Of a stretch of DNA of 64,000 nucleotides, positions 62,823 to 64,000 are shown piece after piece (the first letter of the stretch is position 1; every line of letters starts with the position of its first letter). The stretch covers positions 62,001-126,000 of the forward strand of contig NZ_JBFAHM010000012.1 in the NCBI RefSeq assembly GCF_040654195.1, given 5' to 3'. The stretch comes from Hamadaea sp013361475. GTDB taxonomy: Bacteria; Actinomycetota; Actinomycetes; Mycobacteriales; Micromonosporaceae. The translations under genes and the position numbers were made by a program. A model generated the notes under the pieces. It ran no database searches, was not told where the DNA came from, and saw only the letters and a program-made list of their open reading frames with translations.

Positions 62823-63427
62823 CAGCCCGCCCTCGCCATCAGCCAGCCCTGCCCGGCCGCCTTGGCTCCGGCCTGGAACCGGCTGCGGGCGCCGAGCCGG
62901 TTCATGATGTCGGCGACCATCCGCCGGACCGTGCGCACCGAGATGCCCAGCTTCATCGCCGCCGACTCGTCGGTGTGCCCGGTGTAGAGCAAGGTCATCA
63001 GATCCCGCTCGCGCCAGGTCAACGGGCCGTCCGCCGGCACCTCGTCCACCGGCGTCAACGGCACCGCGGTGGACCAGAGCCGCCCGAACAGCTCCAGGGT
63101 CGCGGTCACCACCCCCGGCAGCCGGAACGCGGCCACGCCGGTCGGCTGGCCGGGCAACAGCGCCGTCGTCCCGTCGATCACGACGGCCTCCACCGGGATC
63201 TCGACATCGGTACGCACACAGGCCCCGGCCAGCGCCATCCGGCCGACCTTCGTGGACAGCCGCACCGAATCCGGGAACAAGACGCGGTAGCGTACGCCGC
63301 GCGCCAGGTTCTCGCGGTCGACGGCACGGAACTGGCCGATCGGCGCGGCGCCCGCGCTCATGACGAGTACCTCGGTGACCGCCGAAGCCAGGATCGCCTC
63401 GATCCCGGCGGGCTCTGGGGTGTTCAC
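62822..63427 (-). CDS. LuxR-type HTH transcriptional regulator
   Basis: A 201-residue protein from GTG 63427, set by GAGGAGG nine bases upstream; an ATG at 63445 would swallow that site. The C-terminal GerE/LuxR HTH contains LTWRERDLMTLLYTGHTDESAAMKLGISVRTVRRMVADIM-type helices (about 138-180). The N-terminal ~130 residues resemble the PLD-like sensor domain seen in actinobacterial LuxR proteins (VRYRVLFPDS, VVIDGTTALL). Co-transcribed with the beta-helix ATPase and response regulator 1; divergent from response regulator 2. Confidence 0.88.
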   Translation of the reverse strand: MNTPEPAGIEAILASAVTEVLVMSAGAAPIGQFRAVDRENLARGVRYRVLFPDSVRLSTKVGRMALAGACVRTDVEIPVEAVVIDGTTALLPGQPTGVAAFRLPGVVTATLELFGRLWSTAVPLTPVDEVPADGPLTWRERDLMTLLYTGHTDESAAMKLGISVRTVRRMVADIMNRLGARSRFQAGAKAAGQGWLMARAG

Positions 63428-63503
63428 GGCGGACGTCCTCCTCATCGGATGGTTCGGCTAGCCTGCAGTACGGACACGATCCACCGGCGTACATGAGGTT
63501 TTG

Positions 63504-64000
63504 ATGACACGAGTGCTGGTCGTCGAGGACGATGAGGACCTGCGGGTGGCCGTGGTCGCGAAACTGACCGCCGACGGCCATCGGGTCGACGAGGCCCAGG
63601 ACATCGCGTCGGCCGACGATGCCTTGCACAGCACGGAGTTCGACTGCGTCGTGTTCGACCGGATGCTGCCGGACGGCGACTCGATCGGCTACGTGCATAC
63701 GCGCCGACGGCAGGGTTGGGCGGTGCCCGTCCTGTTTCTCACCGCGCGGGACGCGCTCGCCGACCGGGTCGCCGGTTTCGAGCACGGCGGCGACGACTAC
63801 CTCGTCAAGCCGTTCTCCGTCGCCGAACTCGGCGCCCGGGTGGCCAATCTGTGCCGCCGCACGGGGCGGCCGTCGGTGTTACGCCACGCCGACCTGGAGC
63901 TAGACTGCGCACGCCGGGAGGTCCGCCGCGCCGGCGTCCTGGTCACCTGCTCGGACAAGGAGTACGCCGTGCTGGAGTACCTCCTGACCAGGGCCGACCA
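63504..64000 (+). CDS. OmpR-type response regulator 2 (3' truncated by window)
   Basis: At least 165 residues, cut by the window end. Receiver: VVEDDED, phospho-acceptor Asp52 in VFDRMLP, FLTARD and LVKPF are all present. The winged-helix domain has begun (CSDKEYAVLEYLL) when the sequence stops. It is strikingly like response regulator 1, for example in the VFDRMLPxGD and GGDDYLVKPF blocks, indicating duplication. GAGG precedes ATG by five bases. A partner kinase may lie beyond the window. Confidence 0.9.
   Translation, partial: MTRVLVVEDDEDLRVAVVAKLTADGHRVDEAQDIASADDALHSTEFDCVVFDRMLPDGDSIGYVHTRRRQGWAVPVLFLTARDALADRVAGFEHGGDDYLVKPFSVAELGARVANLCRRTGRPSVLRHADLELDCARREVRRAGVLVTCSDKEYAVLEYLLTRAD

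Overview
The window is high-GC actinobacterial chromosome. The evidence is strong GC bias at third codon positions, frequent GTG/TTG starts with GGAGG-type ribosome sites, many 4-base ATGA/GTGA stop-start overlaps, actinobacterial type VII secretion (ESX) components, and a T-box leader of the actinobacterial translational type in front of ileS. The gene set and the frequent cgtacgcc-like codon pairs fit a Micromonosporaceae-type organism (Actinoplanes relatives), but the genus is a guess. There are no rRNA or tRNA genes, CRISPR arrays, insertion sequences or obvious attachment sites.

Layout. (1) 1-9.1 kb: the tail of an AfsR/SARP-like regulator facing a DrrAB-type ABC exporter, then single genes: a small crystallin J1-like protein, an alpha/beta hydrolase, a GNAT acetyltransferase, class I fructose-bisphosphate aldolase and a tandem universal stress protein. 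Around 4.2-5.8 kb is a gene-poor stretch with a VOC-family relic. (2) 9.2-18 kb: a three-gene ABC transporter operon, ileS under a T-box riboswitch, an AhpD-like protein, a membrane protein and an unusual zinc phospholipase C-like protein. (3) 18-23 kb: a three-gene minus-strand operon for a cell-surface glycopolymer (large GT2 glycosyltransferase, GT-B-like protein, methyltransferase-like protein). (4) 23-38 kb: dispersed metabolic and regulatory genes, including three TetR regulators. Two of these have palindromic candidate operators in divergent promoters (luciferase-like monooxygenase; MFS exporter). hrpB, an acyltransferase, a peptidase E-like enzyme and a DinB protein are also here.

(5) 38-48.6 kb: the most interesting region, an eight-gene minus-strand operon that looks like an exopolysaccharide locus of the Pel / galactosaminogalactan kind. 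It runs: secreted deacetylase with DD and HSLTH motifs; PelF-like GT4 glycosyltransferase; polytopic membrane protein; sugar nucleotidyltransferase; SDR epimerase; GH114-like lipoprotein; nucleotide-sugar dehydrogenase; and a cytosolic protein fusing an SDR epimerase to a second GH114-like barrel. Almost every junction is translationally coupled. PelA-type functions (hydrolase plus deacetylase) appear split into separate exported proteins, and no PelD/PelE is present. The inferred product is a partly deacetylated, amino-sugar-rich, possibly uronic-acid-containing exopolymer.

(6) 48.9-64 kb: part of a type VII secretion locus. It has eccE, a membrane-anchored FN3 protein, a MoxR/DUF58/transglutaminase-like trio (the last without catalytic Cys and His), a Ser/Thr pseudokinase, eccD, eccB, two closely related orphan OmpR-type response regulators, a LuxR-type regulator, and a CbbX/EccA-type AAA ATPase fused to a right-handed beta-helix. 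EccC, MycP and EsxA/B are not in the window; the right edge cuts the second response regulator.
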